From Hahella sp. HNIBRBA332 (lineage in GTDB: Bacteria; Pseudomonadota; Gammaproteobacteria; Pseudomonadales; Oleiphilaceae), in contig NZ_CP132203.1 in NCBI RefSeq assembly GCF_030719035.1, forward strand, positions 6,463,501 to 6,527,500: a DNA stretch of 64,000 bases, written 5' to 3'. The notes under the pieces are model-generated. The model saw only the letters and a list, made by a program, of their open reading frames with translations. It was not told the DNA's origin and ran no database searches. This document shows, piece after piece, positions 1 through 8,485 of the stretch. Position 1 is the stretch's first letter. The number at the start of each line of letters is the position of its first letter. A program made the translations under genes and the position numbers.

Positions 1-2
1 AT

Positions 3-620
3 TGGGTGTGCACCCTGATTGAAGAATCCGAAGTGTTGCAGTGTCAGGCTGCCGAAGCGGCGGCGGCGAGTCTGGCTGAAGCCTTGCCGGATTTGCGCGT
101 AGGGCTGGTGCACGGCCGCATGAAGGCGGCGGAGAAAACCGCCGTCATGGACGACTTCAAGAACAATCGGCTGCACTTGTTGGTGGCCACCACTGTCATC
201 GAAGTCGGCGTGGACGTACCCAACGCGAGCCTGATGATCATCGAAAACCCTGAGCGCCTAGGGCTGGCGCAATTGCACCAGTTGCGCGGTCGGGTTGGGC
301 GCGGCAGTCACGAAAGTTACTGTGTGCTGATGTACCATCCGCCGCTGTCTCTGGCGGGCAAAGCGCGCATGCAGGTCATGCGGGACAGCAACGATGGTTT
401 TGTCATCGCGGAGAAGGACCTGGAGATTCGCGGGCCGGGGGAAGTTCTCGGCACCCGTCAAACCGGTTTGATTCAGTTCCGTATCGCCGATCTGCAACGG
501 GATCGTCAATGGTTGCCGGTGGTGAAGGAAATGGCCCTGAACGTCATTGATCAGACGGACGTAACGGAAGCCCTCATCCGCCGCTGGATCGGCCAGCGCG
601 CGTTATACGGCAAGGTCTGA
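3..620 (+). CDS. recG: ATP-dependent DNA helicase RecG, C-terminal part (5' end outside window)
   Basis: This is the last 205 or so residues of RecG, the helicase that remodels stalled replication forks and Holliday junctions. The frame is open to the left edge (it reads W-V-C-T-L-I-E-E-S), so the gene starts upstream of the window. The visible part is the second RecA-like lobe: LLVATTVIEVGVDVPNA is motif V and QLHQLRGRVGRG is motif VI with its arginine finger, followed by the TRG-type wedge region (GPGEVLGTRQTG). The family is usually about 690 residues, so about two thirds are missing. No gene follows closely on the same strand. Confidence 0.95.
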   Translation, partial: WVCTLIEESEVLQCQAAEAAAASLAEALPDLRVGLVHGRMKAAEKTAVMDDFKNNRLHLLVATTVIEVGVDVPNASLMIIENPERLGLAQLHQLRGRVGRGSHESYCVLMYHPPLSLAGKARMQVMRDSNDGFVIAEKDLEIRGPGEVLGTRQTGLIQFRIADLQRDRQWLPVVKEMALNVIDQTDVTEALIRRWIGQRALYGKV

Positions 621-777
621 GCGGCGCGTAGCAATCCCTTACCAATCATTACAAAAGATACCCTAAGCCAGCAGAACCCCCGAAACCTGCTAAGCTACAA
701 TTAAAGTAATGATGAAAAATCCCCCTGATATTAGAAGCCGGTTTATTTTATTTCTCCCATACGAGGCGATAAGAGAT

Positions 778-2184
778 ATGGCCGTTCCAGCAGCTGTTGC
801 GCGTTTATTAGAGGACTACAGCACTCAAAGGGGCGACTTGGCGGAAGACGCCGCCAAGGTGCGGGAGGTAACGGGCAAAGACGCGCCGACGGAAGCGAGA
901 GTGCGGGCGATTATGCTGCACGACGAGGCCGGCGTTCTGCAAGCGGTGATACCGGAAAGCACTATCCTCGATCTGGATCGTCTCAATGAGGGCGTCGGCC
1001 GCAACTTGCGGGCGCTGCCCCTGGCGGAGCTGGATGAGCTGCGCAAGCGCCTGCAATGGTATGAGGCGCCGGCGCTGCCGGATTTAACCGGCTGCGAAGC
1101 GGTGATTGACGTCCGCTTGAGCGCATTCGAAGAGATTTATCTGCCGTCCTCGGAAGAAGGCAAATACCTGTGCATGAGCCGGCGCTTATTTGAAGCCGCT
1201 ATGGGCGCAGTCAAGATCATGCAGATCAGCGTGCGTCTGCCTGAAATCGCCGTTAACCACAATCAACCGGCGAAAGACATGGATCAGATCAATAAGGCCA
1301 TTTCCAGCTTCACCAGTCTGCGTATTCAACGCCGTTTGGAGGATACGCTGGAAATGCCGCCGTTGCCGGAAACCGCCCAACGCATCATCAAACTGCGCGT
1401 GGACCCGGAAGCCGGCATTTCCGAGCTGGCGGATATCGTGGAGACCGACCCCAGCCTGTCCGCTCAGGTGGTCAGTTGGGCCAGCTCCTCGTTTTACGCC
1501 GCACCGGGCAAGATCCGCTCTGTGCATGACGCTATCGTGCGGGTGCTGGGGTTTGATCTGGTTATGAATCTGTCCATGGGGCTGGCGCTGGGGAGAACAC
1601 TGGAGGTGCCGGAGGAACGCGGCGATGGTTTTACTCCTTACTGGGAACAGTCAGTATGGACAGCCACCCTATGCGGCGCTCTCACTACGGCGATTCCCAA
1701 GGAGCGCCGTCCAGAATTTGGGCTGGCGTACCTGGTTGGGCTATTGCACAACTTTGGCTATCTGGTGCTGGCGCATGTCTTTCCGCCACACTTCTCACTG
1801 ATTTGCCGCTATAGCGAAGCCAACCGCCATGTTGACTCCGAGAATTGCGAACAATTTCTGCTGGGCATCACTCGCGAACAGATGGGCGGCAAGTTGATGG
1901 AAATGTGGAACATGCCGGAAGAAGTCAGCGTCGCTCTGCGTTACCAGAAAAATCCTTACTACAGTGGCGATTACTCGGTATACAGCGCCCTGCTGTTCGT
2001 CGCCACGCAGTTATTGCGCAAGCACGGCATCGGCGAAGGCCCTGCCCAGCCTGCGCCCCAGTCTTTATGGGACGAACTCGGTCTGACGCGTGAGCGCGCC
2101 GAGGACGTGCTGCAGGAATTGCTCAGTATGTCCGAGGATATGAAGAACCTGGCGGACAACTTGTCAGAGGCCACGCGCAGCTGA
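778..2184 (+). CDS. YbaK-like / HDOD domain signalling protein
   Basis: The first 145 or so residues resemble the YbaK/prolyl-tRNA deacylase-like fold (VIPESTILDLDRLNEGVGR, then LTGCEAVIDVRL). Residues from about 195 to 395 form an HDOD domain (PLPETAQRIIKLRVDPEAG, DPSLSAQVVSWASS, SVHDAIVRVLGFDLVMNLSM), a metal-free relative of HD-GYP found in bacterial signalling proteins. This two-domain arrangement is common in Pseudomonas relatives; its ligand and partners are unknown. The frame is open from an upstream ATG at 709, but the 23 extra residues look unlike a protein start, so the ATG at 778 is preferred. The gene stands alone between recG and a small orphan. Confidence 0.85.
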   Translation: MAVPAAVARLLEDYSTQRGDLAEDAAKVREVTGKDAPTEARVRAIMLHDEAGVLQAVIPESTILDLDRLNEGVGRNLRALPLAELDELRKRLQWYEAPALPDLTGCEAVIDVRLSAFEEIYLPSSEEGKYLCMSRRLFEAAMGAVKIMQISVRLPEIAVNHNQPAKDMDQINKAISSFTSLRIQRRLEDTLEMPPLPETAQRIIKLRVDPEAGISELADIVETDPSLSAQVVSWASSSFYAAPGKIRSVHDAIVRVLGFDLVMNLSMGLALGRTLEVPEERGDGFTPYWEQSVWTATLCGALTTAIPKERRPEFGLAYLVGLLHNFGYLVLAHVFPPHFSLICRYSEANRHVDSENCEQFLLGITREQMGGKLMEMWNMPEEVSVALRYQKNPYYSGDYSVYSALLFVATQLLRKHGIGEGPAQPAPQSLWDELGLTRERAEDVLQELLSMSEDMKNLADNLSEATRS

Positions 2185-2247
2185 TCCGTTGCGCAGGATT
2201 GGTTTTCCTACGCTTGTTACCTTAAGTAAGCGGGAATTAAAAAATAA

Positions 2248-2263
2248 TGTGATAGGTTTCACA
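2248..2263 (+). promoter_or_regulatory. CRP/Vfr-type operator (perfect palindrome)
   Basis: TGTGATAGGTTTCACA is an exact TGTGA-N6-TCACA match, the core consensus of CRP and of Pseudomonas Vfr. A possible -10 box (TATAGT) lies at 2282-2287. This puts the operator centre about 39 bp before the expected start, close to a class II activating position. The only downstream gene is the small orphan at 2419. Binding is inferred from the motif only. Confidence 0.6.
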
Positions 2264-2281
2264 TTATTTCAAAACTGTGTC

Positions 2282-2287
2282 TATAGT
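2282..2287 (+). promoter_or_regulatory. Candidate -10 box of CRP-dependent promoter
   Basis: TATAGT matches five of six positions of the sigma70 -10 box and sits 29 bp from the centre of the CRP-like palindrome. No good -35 box is visible, as expected when CRP substitutes for it. The predicted 5' leader before the gene at 2419 is about 125 nt. Confidence 0.4.
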
Positions 2288-2418
2288 TAATTTGTAAGCT
2301 CTTTAAGAACCATTAACCAACCGATCCGCTCCTAAGGCCCGCCAGTCAAGGCCGTCGGACGGACGTCACAACCCTGTACCGAAGGCGCTTAATAAACTTT
2401 ACCGACAGGAGGGCTGTC

Positions 2419-2670
2419 ATGGGCGCGCTTATTTTCAATCAAGCCAGCATTTATCACTTGCAGCAGTTGGAGTATCAGTTCCGCCGTAGATTCGGTGAGC
2501 GGTACCGGCTTTCTGAAGAAAGTTCGCGCATGGAGCTTATTACCAAGTCATCGCAGTCATCAGACATCATCATCCAGAAATATTTCCGGAAGTTCGCGCA
2601 TGAGCTGGAACCGGAACTGATCAAAGAACTTGTGTCCCGAGGCGTGGTTCCTCCGAAGCTCTGGAATTGA
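2419..2670 (+). CDS. Small conserved-looking hypothetical protein (83 aa)
   Basis: I do not recognise this protein. It starts at an ATG with a good ribosome binding site (GACAGGAGGG, about 6 bp before), has no signal peptide or membrane segment, and is rich in charged residues (FRRRFGERYRL, YFRKFAHELEPELIKELVSRG), suggesting a small soluble helical protein. It is a single-gene transcription unit: a perfect CRP-like operator lies about 155 bp upstream and an intrinsic terminator about 35 bp downstream. That regulatory framing is the best argument that it is a real, expressed gene. Confidence 0.7.
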   Translation: MGALIFNQASIYHLQQLEYQFRRRFGERYRLSEESSRMELITKSSQSSDIIIQKYFRKFAHELEPELIKELVSRGVVPPKLWN

Positions 2671-2705
2671 TTTTTTGTGTAAACCCCAGAGACTTTAGTC
2701 CTTTT

Positions 2706-2728
2706 GCCCCGTTCTGCGGGGCTTTTAT
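2706..2728 (+). terminator. Rho-independent terminator
   Basis: Stem GCCCCG (2706-2711) pairs with CGGGGC (2717-2722) around the loop TTCTG and is followed by TTTTATT. It closes the transcription unit of the 83-aa orphan; the DUF2489 gene on the other strand ends 26 bp further on. Confidence 0.75.
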
Positions 2729-2753
2729 TAAAGGACTAGACAGCCGCCTGTTC

Positions 2754-3209
2754 TCAGAACGAATGCTCCAAAATCGCTTTGGAAGCATCAATAATCTGCT
2801 CCCGATATTTCTCCTCCAGATCCCAGCGTTGTTTGTCCAGCTTAAATAGAAAGCGTTTGTCCACCTGCTTGCGGGCGCCATGAGTAGGCATGTGCTCAGT
2901 TTCTCTATAGATCTTGCTGAAGATGGCGTAGGGCTCCTGTTCATGCAGGCTGGGGTCGACAGCGTCCAGCAATACCTTGATGCGGATGCTGCCTTCGGAC
3001 AACTCTACCTGATCAGACAGGATGCAGCGGGCCAGTACAGTGATGCTCTCGATGGCGTGGGCGCGATTCGCCTCAGTGCGGGTTTGCTGCTCCGCTTCCA
3101 GTTGACGATGTTCTTGCAGAATACGGAGCTGGCGACGGATGAAAAATCCCAGAAACAGACAAGCGGCCAGACCGACCAAAATAAGAATCCATTGTAAGTA
3201 AGCAGGCAT
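2754..3209 (-). CDS. DUF2489 family membrane-anchored protein
   Basis: A 151-residue protein with one N-terminal membrane segment (about residues 7-25, LILVGLAACLFLGFFIRR) followed by a charged cytoplasmic helix (LRILQEHRQLEAEQQTR) and a compact domain that fits DUF2489, a family of unknown function in gammaproteobacteria. Conserved-looking features are ESITVLARCILSDQVELSEGS and the repeated Lys/Arg-rich stretch near KRFLFKLDKQRWDLEEKYR. No operon partner is evident: the DUF6316 gene upstream on the same strand is 179 bp away. Confidence 0.75.
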   Translation of the reverse strand: MPAYLQWILILVGLAACLFLGFFIRRQLRILQEHRQLEAEQQTRTEANRAHAIESITVLARCILSDQVELSEGSIRIKVLLDAVDPSLHEQEPYAIFSKIYRETEHMPTHGARKQVDKRFLFKLDKQRWDLEEKYREQIIDASKAILEHSF

Positions 3210-3388
3210 TGGGCAATTCCGGTAGGTATCTATTCGCGCGGAGGCCGGCCTCGCGCCGACATGATCATGGTGCAGATTATTGGCGATCCGGCGGCAAAAT
3301 GATACCCGCGCTGCAATGGCCGGGCCAGGAACATGATTCTGTCACACTGGCGCGGCAGGATGTTGGGGTAGGGGCGTGGAAGTCCGGC

Positions 3389-3583
3389 TCAAACGTTGGA
3401 GAACTGGTCTACCTGATTTGTCAGGCGAATGTACATGGCCAGTTCGTTTTCAGCTTCGGTGATGGATCGGTAAGGACCTTCCTGAGTGTTTTCCCGGGTC
3501 ATGAAATACCATCCGTCGGAAGTATGGATGAATCGCTCACTACGGAACCAGGAACGGTCGGCTTCGCCTGCGCGTACTTTCAT
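3389..3583 (-). CDS. DUF6316 family small protein
   Basis: A 64-residue protein matching the small DUF6316 family found in Pseudomonas and relatives: an Arg/Phe-rich start (WFRSERFIHTSDGWYF) followed by TREN-x3-GPYRSITEAENEL and a final helix. It has no signal peptide or membrane segment. Function is unknown. It begins just before a 420-bp stretch without clear genes and precedes the DUF2489 gene on the same strand. Confidence 0.7.
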   Translation of the reverse strand: MKVRAGEADRSWFRSERFIHTSDGWYFMTRENTQEGPYRSITEAENELAMYIRLTNQVDQFSNV

Positions 3584-4003
3584 AGCCTGCTACCTCTTAC
3601 TGCTTGGACTACGAGGAAATGGCCACAAGAACCTATTTTAAGCTTAGGTTGTTTTTTGATCTATTATTAGACTTATTGGCTATAAAAAGATCTATTTCTA
3701 AGATTGTGCAGGCATAAATGGGCGATCAGGGTAACGAAAGCGGATGGTTTGGCGCCTGCCGGACGTATTGAATTTCCAAGGCGTCCGCGCCTGTAAGCCC
3801 GGCCCCACGGGCTTTGGCGGCCAATGTGACAGCCGCGCAGGAGAGTATTAATTGATCAGGCATTTGTGAAATTTGTCTGCTATGGTGATGTGAGAGCTCG
3901 CAGTACCCGAACTTCCGCCGTGAACCGGGCGGCGCCAGCCGTCTTCTGATCCGCCGTTCGGGCAGCCTACGTCAAACCCCATCAAGAACAAGGAATAGAA
4001 CCT
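3584..4003. other. Intergenic region before egtB
   Basis: About 420 bp separate the DUF6316 gene from egtB, which are divergently transcribed. It contains an AT-rich block at 3640-3700, a perfect 7-bp hairpin (AAGCCCG at 3795-3801 with CGGGCTT at 3808-3814, no T tract), and one weak 45-codon minus-strand reading frame listed separately. No clear promoter box was identified. Confidence 0.5.
3726..3863 (-). CDS. Possible 45-aa protein (weak)
   Basis: An ATG-to-TGA reading frame on the minus strand gives a peptide starting MPDQLILSCAAVTLAAKARG and ending HPLSLP. Its composition (Ala/Leu-rich amphipathic start) could be coding, and it fills an otherwise empty interval. There is no visible ribosome binding site and a stable hairpin lies inside it. 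I do not recognise it; it may be chance. Confidence 0.2.
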   Translation of the reverse strand: MPDQLILSCAAVTLAAKARGAGLTGADALEIQYVRQAPNHPLSLP

Positions 4004-5299
4004 ATGGCGGTGACGAAGGAGACTCTGGCCGAATTTTTTTCAGCTGTCAGAGACGCCTCCCATGAGCTGATCCAGGGATTAAGTGTTGAGGACATGCTGC
4101 TGCAGTCCATGAACGACGCCAGTCCTATCAAGTGGCATCTCGCCCATACAAGCTGGTTTTTCGAAGAATTGATTCTCGCCCCGTTCATGAGCGGTTATGA
4201 GCGTATGAACGAAGGCTTTCGCTATTACTTCAACTCTTATTACGAAGCATTGGGGGAGAGGCATCCCCGGGCTCGACGAGGCATGCTGAGCCGGCCTTCT
4301 CTGGAAGAGGCGCTGGCGTATCGTAAGCATGTCGATCGCCACATCCTCGCTCTGTTGAGCAAGCCTGACCCGGACCCGCAATTACTGCAGCGGGTGGAAC
4401 TGGGCTTGCATCATGAGATGCAGCATCAGGAACTCATGATCACCGACATGCTGCATGCTCTCAGTTTCAATCCCGCCTATCCCGCCTGGAAGCCGCCGCT
4501 TGCATCCACCACCGAATCCAGCTCCGCCGCGCAACTGGAATGGTTCGACAGCGATGGCGGCCTGTTTGAAATCGGCGCCCATAGTAAGGGCTTCAGCTAT
4601 GACTGCGAAGGTCCTCGTCATAAGGTGTTTCAGGAGCCTTTTCGTCTCGCCTCCAGAACCGTGACCAATGGCGAATGGCTGGCCTTTATGGACGCCGGCG
4701 GCTATGCAGACCCTAAACTGTGGCTTTCCGACGGTTGGGCGGCGCGATTGCAGGAAGACTGGCGCGCTCCCCTTTATTGGATCCAACGTGACGGCGGTTG
4801 GCTGCGATTTACCCCCCATGGTTTAACGCCTCTCAATCCGGATGAGCCCGTGTGTCATGTGAACTATTTCGAGGCGGACGCCTACGCCCGCTGGGCTCAG
4901 GCGCGTTTACCCAGTGAAGCGGAATGGGAAATCGCCGCTCGCAGTTTCCTGGCGGGCATAGCCAAAGAAGGGGAGTCAGGCGGCGTTTTGCCTGGTCACT
5001 TTATGGAACAAGGGCGCTGGACCCCCTCTGTCAGCCGGTCACAGCAGGGGCAGGCGCTGGCGGATATGTTCGGCAATGTGTGGGAATGGACGCAGAGCGC
5101 CTATTCTTCCTACCCAGGCTTCAAACCTTTGGATGGAGCCCTGGGAGAATATAACGGCAAGTTCATGTGTGGTCAGTTTGTGTTGCGCGGGGGCGCCTTT
5201 ACCTCTCCGCGGCGGTTGTTGCGGGCCAGCTATCGCAATTTCTTTTATCCCCATCAACGTTGGCAGGCGACAGGAGTGAGGTTGGCGAGAGATGATTGA
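4004..5299 (+). CDS. egtB: Ergothioneine biosynthesis sulfoxide synthase EgtB
   Basis: EgtB is the non-haem iron enzyme that joins a thiol (gamma-glutamylcysteine or cysteine) to hercynine with oxygen, the central step of ergothioneine synthesis. The N-terminal DinB-like domain carries the iron ligands: a histidine in IKWHLAHTSWFFEELIL (about residue 45) and the HHEMQHQE motif (about residues 128-135). The C-terminal half is the formylglycine-generating-enzyme-like domain with LPSEAEWEIAAR, GNVWEWTQS and a typical end (LRGGAFTSPRRLLRASYRN). The ATG at 4004 has an AAGGAA site. Its last 8 bp overlap egtD, so the two are translationally linked. No egtA, egtC or egtE is nearby; the last C-S lyase step must be encoded elsewhere. 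Confidence 0.93.
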   Translation: MAVTKETLAEFFSAVRDASHELIQGLSVEDMLLQSMNDASPIKWHLAHTSWFFEELILAPFMSGYERMNEGFRYYFNSYYEALGERHPRARRGMLSRPSLEEALAYRKHVDRHILALLSKPDPDPQLLQRVELGLHHEMQHQELMITDMLHALSFNPAYPAWKPPLASTTESSSAAQLEWFDSDGGLFEIGAHSKGFSYDCEGPRHKVFQEPFRLASRTVTNGEWLAFMDAGGYADPKLWLSDGWAARLQEDWRAPLYWIQRDGGWLRFTPHGLTPLNPDEPVCHVNYFEADAYARWAQARLPSEAEWEIAARSFLAGIAKEGESGGVLPGHFMEQGRWTPSVSRSQQGQALADMFGNVWEWTQSAYSSYPGFKPLDGALGEYNGKFMCGQFVLRGGAFTSPRRLLRASYRNFFYPHQRWQATGVRLARDD

Positions 5300-6272
5300 A
5301 CCAATCATTAAGGAACTATGTGAAGACGAAGTTATTGATGAGGCGTTTTTAGCGGATGTGGTGCAAGGCCTGTCCGGTTGGCCGAAAACGCTGCCGTGCA
5401 AGTATTTTTACGACCAGCGCGGCTCGGTGCTGTTCGAGCAGATATGCGATGTGGATGAGTATTATCTGACTCGCACGGAAATGGGCATGATCGATTACGT
5501 GGCCCGGGAAATGGCGCAGAGACTCCCGCATATCGGACAGATTGTAGAGTTTGGTTGCGGCAACTGTGAGAAGGTGCAGCGATTGCTGGATGCGCATCCC
5601 CAGGTCGATGGGTTCGTCGCCATAGACGTGTCTGAAACCTTTTTGTTGGAGAGCGTTAGAAACCTGAGCCAGCGTTATCCTGCTTTGAGGGTGACGCCGG
5701 TAGTGGGCGACTTTATGGAAGCGCAACCGTTGCCGGACGCCACGGGGCCTCGCATGGGCTTCTTTCCTGGCTCCACCATTGGCAATCTGGAGGCGAAGGA
5801 CGCACGACGCTTCCTCTATCGTGTGGGGCGTACGCTAGGGGAAGGCGGCTATCTGCTGGTTGGCGTGGATACCCTGAAAGACCGGCGCATTCTGTTGCGC
5901 GCCTACGATGACGCCAGTGGCGTGACGCGGGAGTTCAATCTCAATCTGTTGCGCCGCATGCGGCAGGAGCTGGGCGCGGAGCTGACTCTGGAGCAGTTTG
6001 CCCATGAAGCCCGCTTTAATGAAGCGAAGAGTCGCATAGAGATGCACTTGCGCAGTTTGTGCGATCAGTTTATTGCTGTCGGCGGCAAGTACTTTCACTT
6101 GTCGAAAGACGAAACCATCCATACGGAAAACTCTCACAAGTACACTGTGGAGTGTTTCCAGGACCTGGCGGCGTCGGCGGGTTGGCTGTCGCGTCGGGTA
6201 TGGCTGGCGGAGGACGACATGTACAGCATGCACCTGTTGCAGTATGAAGGCGACGTCAGAATGACGGATTGA
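5292..6272 (+). CDS. egtD: L-histidine N-alpha-methyltransferase EgtD
   Basis: EgtD transfers three methyl groups from S-adenosylmethionine to histidine, making hercynine, the substrate of the EgtB gene immediately upstream. The SAM-binding glycine motif is VEFGCGNCEKVQRLL (about residue 80); other family hallmarks are PCKYFYDQRGSVLFEQI near the start, FFPGSTIGN in the middle and EMHLRS near the histidine pocket. Length (326 aa) is normal for the family. The start codon lies inside the end of egtB. A strong GC hairpin follows 4 bp after the stop. Confidence 0.93.
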   Translation: MIEPIIKELCEDEVIDEAFLADVVQGLSGWPKTLPCKYFYDQRGSVLFEQICDVDEYYLTRTEMGMIDYVAREMAQRLPHIGQIVEFGCGNCEKVQRLLDAHPQVDGFVAIDVSETFLLESVRNLSQRYPALRVTPVVGDFMEAQPLPDATGPRMGFFPGSTIGNLEAKDARRFLYRVGRTLGEGGYLLVGVDTLKDRRILLRAYDDASGVTREFNLNLLRRMRQELGAELTLEQFAHEARFNEAKSRIEMHLRSLCDQFIAVGGKYFHLSKDETIHTENSHKYTVECFQDLAASAGWLSRRVWLAEDDMYSMHLLQYEGDVRMTD

Positions 6273-6275
6273 GAC

Positions 6276-6295
6276 GCGGGGCCTGGAGGCCCCGC
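6276..6295. terminator. Hairpin between convergent egtD and the RMD1 family gene
   Basis: A perfect 8-bp stem (GCGGGGCC at 6276-6283, GGCCCCGC at 6288-6295) with loop TGGA lies between two convergent genes. There is no T tract on either strand, so termination efficiency is uncertain, but the position suits a shared terminator. Confidence 0.5.
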
Positions 6296-6305
6296 ATTCG
6301 GCGAA

Positions 6306-7097
6306 TCAATGAGTGAAAAACATCTCGTAGAGCGTCAGCAGTATCTCAAAGACGATCAGGATGACGATATACCACTCTACCCGCAGACTGCGCTTGGCGG
6401 TGATAATATCGAGCACAGTTTGCGAGGTGCGGGAAATGATTTCCATCTTCCGCTCCAGCGCCTTGTCCCGCTCCCGTATTTCAAACTCATCGGACAGGCG
6501 CAGGTAGAAACGCTCCAGCTCGGGGAAATCCCAAAGCAGATCCGGCTTTTCGCCCACTTCGACGCGGCCCACCATAATTTGCTGATTCAGCAGCACCTTA
6601 CCGATTTGCTTCAGTAGCTCCTGCGTCTTGGCGCCGGTGCGGCCTTGAGAGTGCAGAAATTCCGCAAGCGGGCTGATACGTTCCAGGTTGCGACTCTCTT
6701 CCAGCTCATAGAATTCCAGGATCACGGATTTCGCCATCACGTCGGCAATGATCTGTAGCTTCTCCACGGTGGGCGCGAACACGCTGATGATGTTGTCGGC
6801 GACGGTGTCGGACGGCGTGGTAGTGATAGTGAGCTCCGATTCTTCCACGACGGGCTTGTCCAGCGGGCGTTTGGTGTGCAGCATGATCTCACGCATCAAT
6901 GCCGCCTCGTCCTGAGGTTTGACGTTGAACATCACCACTACGCCATAACGGAATATGGTTACGTAGGCGGCTTCCTGCTCCACCATCAGAGTAAGTGGGT
7001 TACGTGCGCAGGCTTTTACTTTTTCCAACTGACGAACATCTATCTGGTCGCCAATATAAAGCGCCCGGATAAGCAATGAATTGACATCCTGAAACAT
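6306..7097 (-). CDS. RMD1/YagE (DUF155) family protein
   Basis: A 263-residue protein of the RMD1/YagE family, related to yeast RMD1 and mitochondrial RMND1; its bacterial role is not established. The DUF155 core covers about residues 40-210, with EAAYVTIFRYGVVVMFN and LDIITAKRSLRVEWYIVILI typical of the family. A single hydrophobic segment lies at the very C-terminus (WYIVILIVFEILLTLYEMFF), the usual membrane anchor. The frame is open to a further start at 7199, but the ATG at 7097 is preceded by CAGGACC at good spacing and gives MFQDVNSLLIRALYIG. The gene is a single unit convergent with egtD. Confidence 0.8.
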   Translation of the reverse strand: MFQDVNSLLIRALYIGDQIDVRQLEKVKACARNPLTLMVEQEAAYVTIFRYGVVVMFNVKPQDEAALMREIMLHTKRPLDKPVVEESELTITTTPSDTVADNIISVFAPTVEKLQIIADVMAKSVILEFYELEESRNLERISPLAEFLHSQGRTGAKTQELLKQIGKVLLNQQIMVGRVEVGEKPDLLWDFPELERFYLRLSDEFEIRERDKALERKMEIISRTSQTVLDIITAKRSLRVEWYIVILIVFEILLTLYEMFFTH

Positions 7098-7300
7098 CGA
7101 AGGTCCTGATTTAACAAAAAATGACGGTTCCCGAATTCCCGCTGAATAACGGGCGCAAAGCGGCGCCGTCTTCAATGAGCTTAGCACGAAAGTGAACAAG
7201 GTAGCGGACGGAAAAGCCCAGGATTGGTATATTTCCTAAGGATGTTCAGCTCAAGCTGTCATGTGTCTAGACGTCGTTATTTACCAGGAGTCCCGCGCCT

Positions 7301-8194
7301 TTGAAATTCCTTCGTTACTTTTCCCTGGCGGCAGTCTGTCTGTGCGCTTTTTCCAGTGCGGCGCAGACCGTCTACAAGTATCAGGACGCCAGCGGGCGTT
7401 GGCATTTCACCGATAAAGCGCCCCAGCAGGGTAAGCATGAACAGGTGAAGCTGACCTCTTCCCGCGACTCCCAGGATAAGCCTGTTATCACATCCAAAGT
7501 GGAGGAAAACGTCACGATTCTGACGGCCACGAACCCATGGCGGGGGCCTGTGCAGTTCCTGCTGCAGGTGCGGGACAAGGGCGAATACAAGCGGGACAGT
7601 ATCTTGGTGGATGCCGAGGCCACCCGTTATTTCAAGATTCAGGGACAGGTTGATTACCAGTATTACTATATTCCCGGCGATCCCGAGGCTAAACCAGATT
7701 ACAACGTTATCTATTCGCCGCCATTCGCCAGCGGTGAGTCTTACATGATTTCCCAGGGCTTTAACGGCCAGTTTTCTCATAAAGAAGAGCCCAATACCTA
7801 TGCCGTGGATATCGCCATGCCTGTCGGCAGCTATATCCATGCCGCCCGGGGAGGCGTGGTGATGGCGGTGGAGGAGAACTACAGCATCGGCAGCGCCGCT
7901 TTCGCCTATTTCCTGGATAAAGCCAACTTTGTCATGCTGCTGCACGACGATGGCACTACAGGTATGTACGCACATATTTTACAGGGCAGTTTACAGGTGC
8001 GCCCCGGTGACCGGGTGGAGCGCGGACAGGCGCTGGCGCGTTCCGGCAGCACTGGCTTTTCCACTGGGCCGCATTTGCACTTTGTCGTGCGCAGAAATGT
8101 CGGACTGGATCTGCAGTCGCTACACTTCCGCATGCAGGACGCTGCGGGAAATGACTATCCCATTAGGGAGAGGATTCGTATGGTTGGCTGGTAA
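7301..8194 (+). CDS. Secreted M23 family peptidase with DUF4124-like N-terminus
   Basis: This protein is exported: residues 1-21 are a signal peptide ending AFSSAAQT. Next is a short DUF4124-like module (VYKYQDASGRWHFTDKAP). The C-terminal half is a LytM/M23 zinc metallopeptidase domain, with H-x7-D in FSHKEEPNTYAVDIAMP and the HxH pair in STGPHLHFVVRR, so the metal site looks intact. Such enzymes cleave peptidoglycan cross-links or activate amidases; the substrate here is not predictable. Translation starts at TTG after an AGGAG site. An intrinsic terminator follows about 55 bp after the stop. Confidence 0.85.
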   Translation: MKFLRYFSLAAVCLCAFSSAAQTVYKYQDASGRWHFTDKAPQQGKHEQVKLTSSRDSQDKPVITSKVEENVTILTATNPWRGPVQFLLQVRDKGEYKRDSILVDAEATRYFKIQGQVDYQYYYIPGDPEAKPDYNVIYSPPFASGESYMISQGFNGQFSHKEEPNTYAVDIAMPVGSYIHAARGGVVMAVEENYSIGSAAFAYFLDKANFVMLLHDDGTTGMYAHILQGSLQVRPGDRVERGQALARSGSTGFSTGPHLHFVVRRNVGLDLQSLHFRMQDAAGNDYPIRERIRMVGW

Positions 8195-8248
8195 AGGCCT
8201 AATCCCTGTCGGGATAAATGACGGCCAAACATCTATACAACCTGAGAG

Positions 8249-8273
8249 TGGACGCCAAGCGTCCATTTTTTTT
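8249..8273 (+). terminator. Rho-independent terminator after the M23 peptidase gene
   Basis: TGGACG (8249-8254) and CGTCCA (8260-8265) form the stem around CCAAG and are followed by eight T residues. It ends the transcript of the upstream peptidase gene. Confidence 0.85.
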
Positions 8274-8485
8274 ACGCGTATTTCGGGCATAGGACAAAAG
8301 GCTGCTAACAAGCTGGCTTTGTTCGCAGGGCTAGGCCGATAGGCTTACGCTGTTGTCTGGCGCGGCGGAGGGGGAGAAGACAAATTCAAGTGAAAAAGTG
8401 ATTTAAAGCTGACCAAGCGGTTACCTCTAGTCAGCAATTTTTACAGTTGATGGCTCATCCGCGACTTTTTTTCTCGAAATTCTCA

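Noticed and set aside
3209..3670. 153-codon plus-strand frame over the DUF6316 gene
   Set aside because: It is antisense to a recognised small family protein and shows no domain of its own.
7277..7975. A 232-codon minus-strand frame opposite the M23 peptidase gene
   Set aside because: Low-complexity His/Gly-rich shadow of a clear peptidase; no domain and no plausible start.
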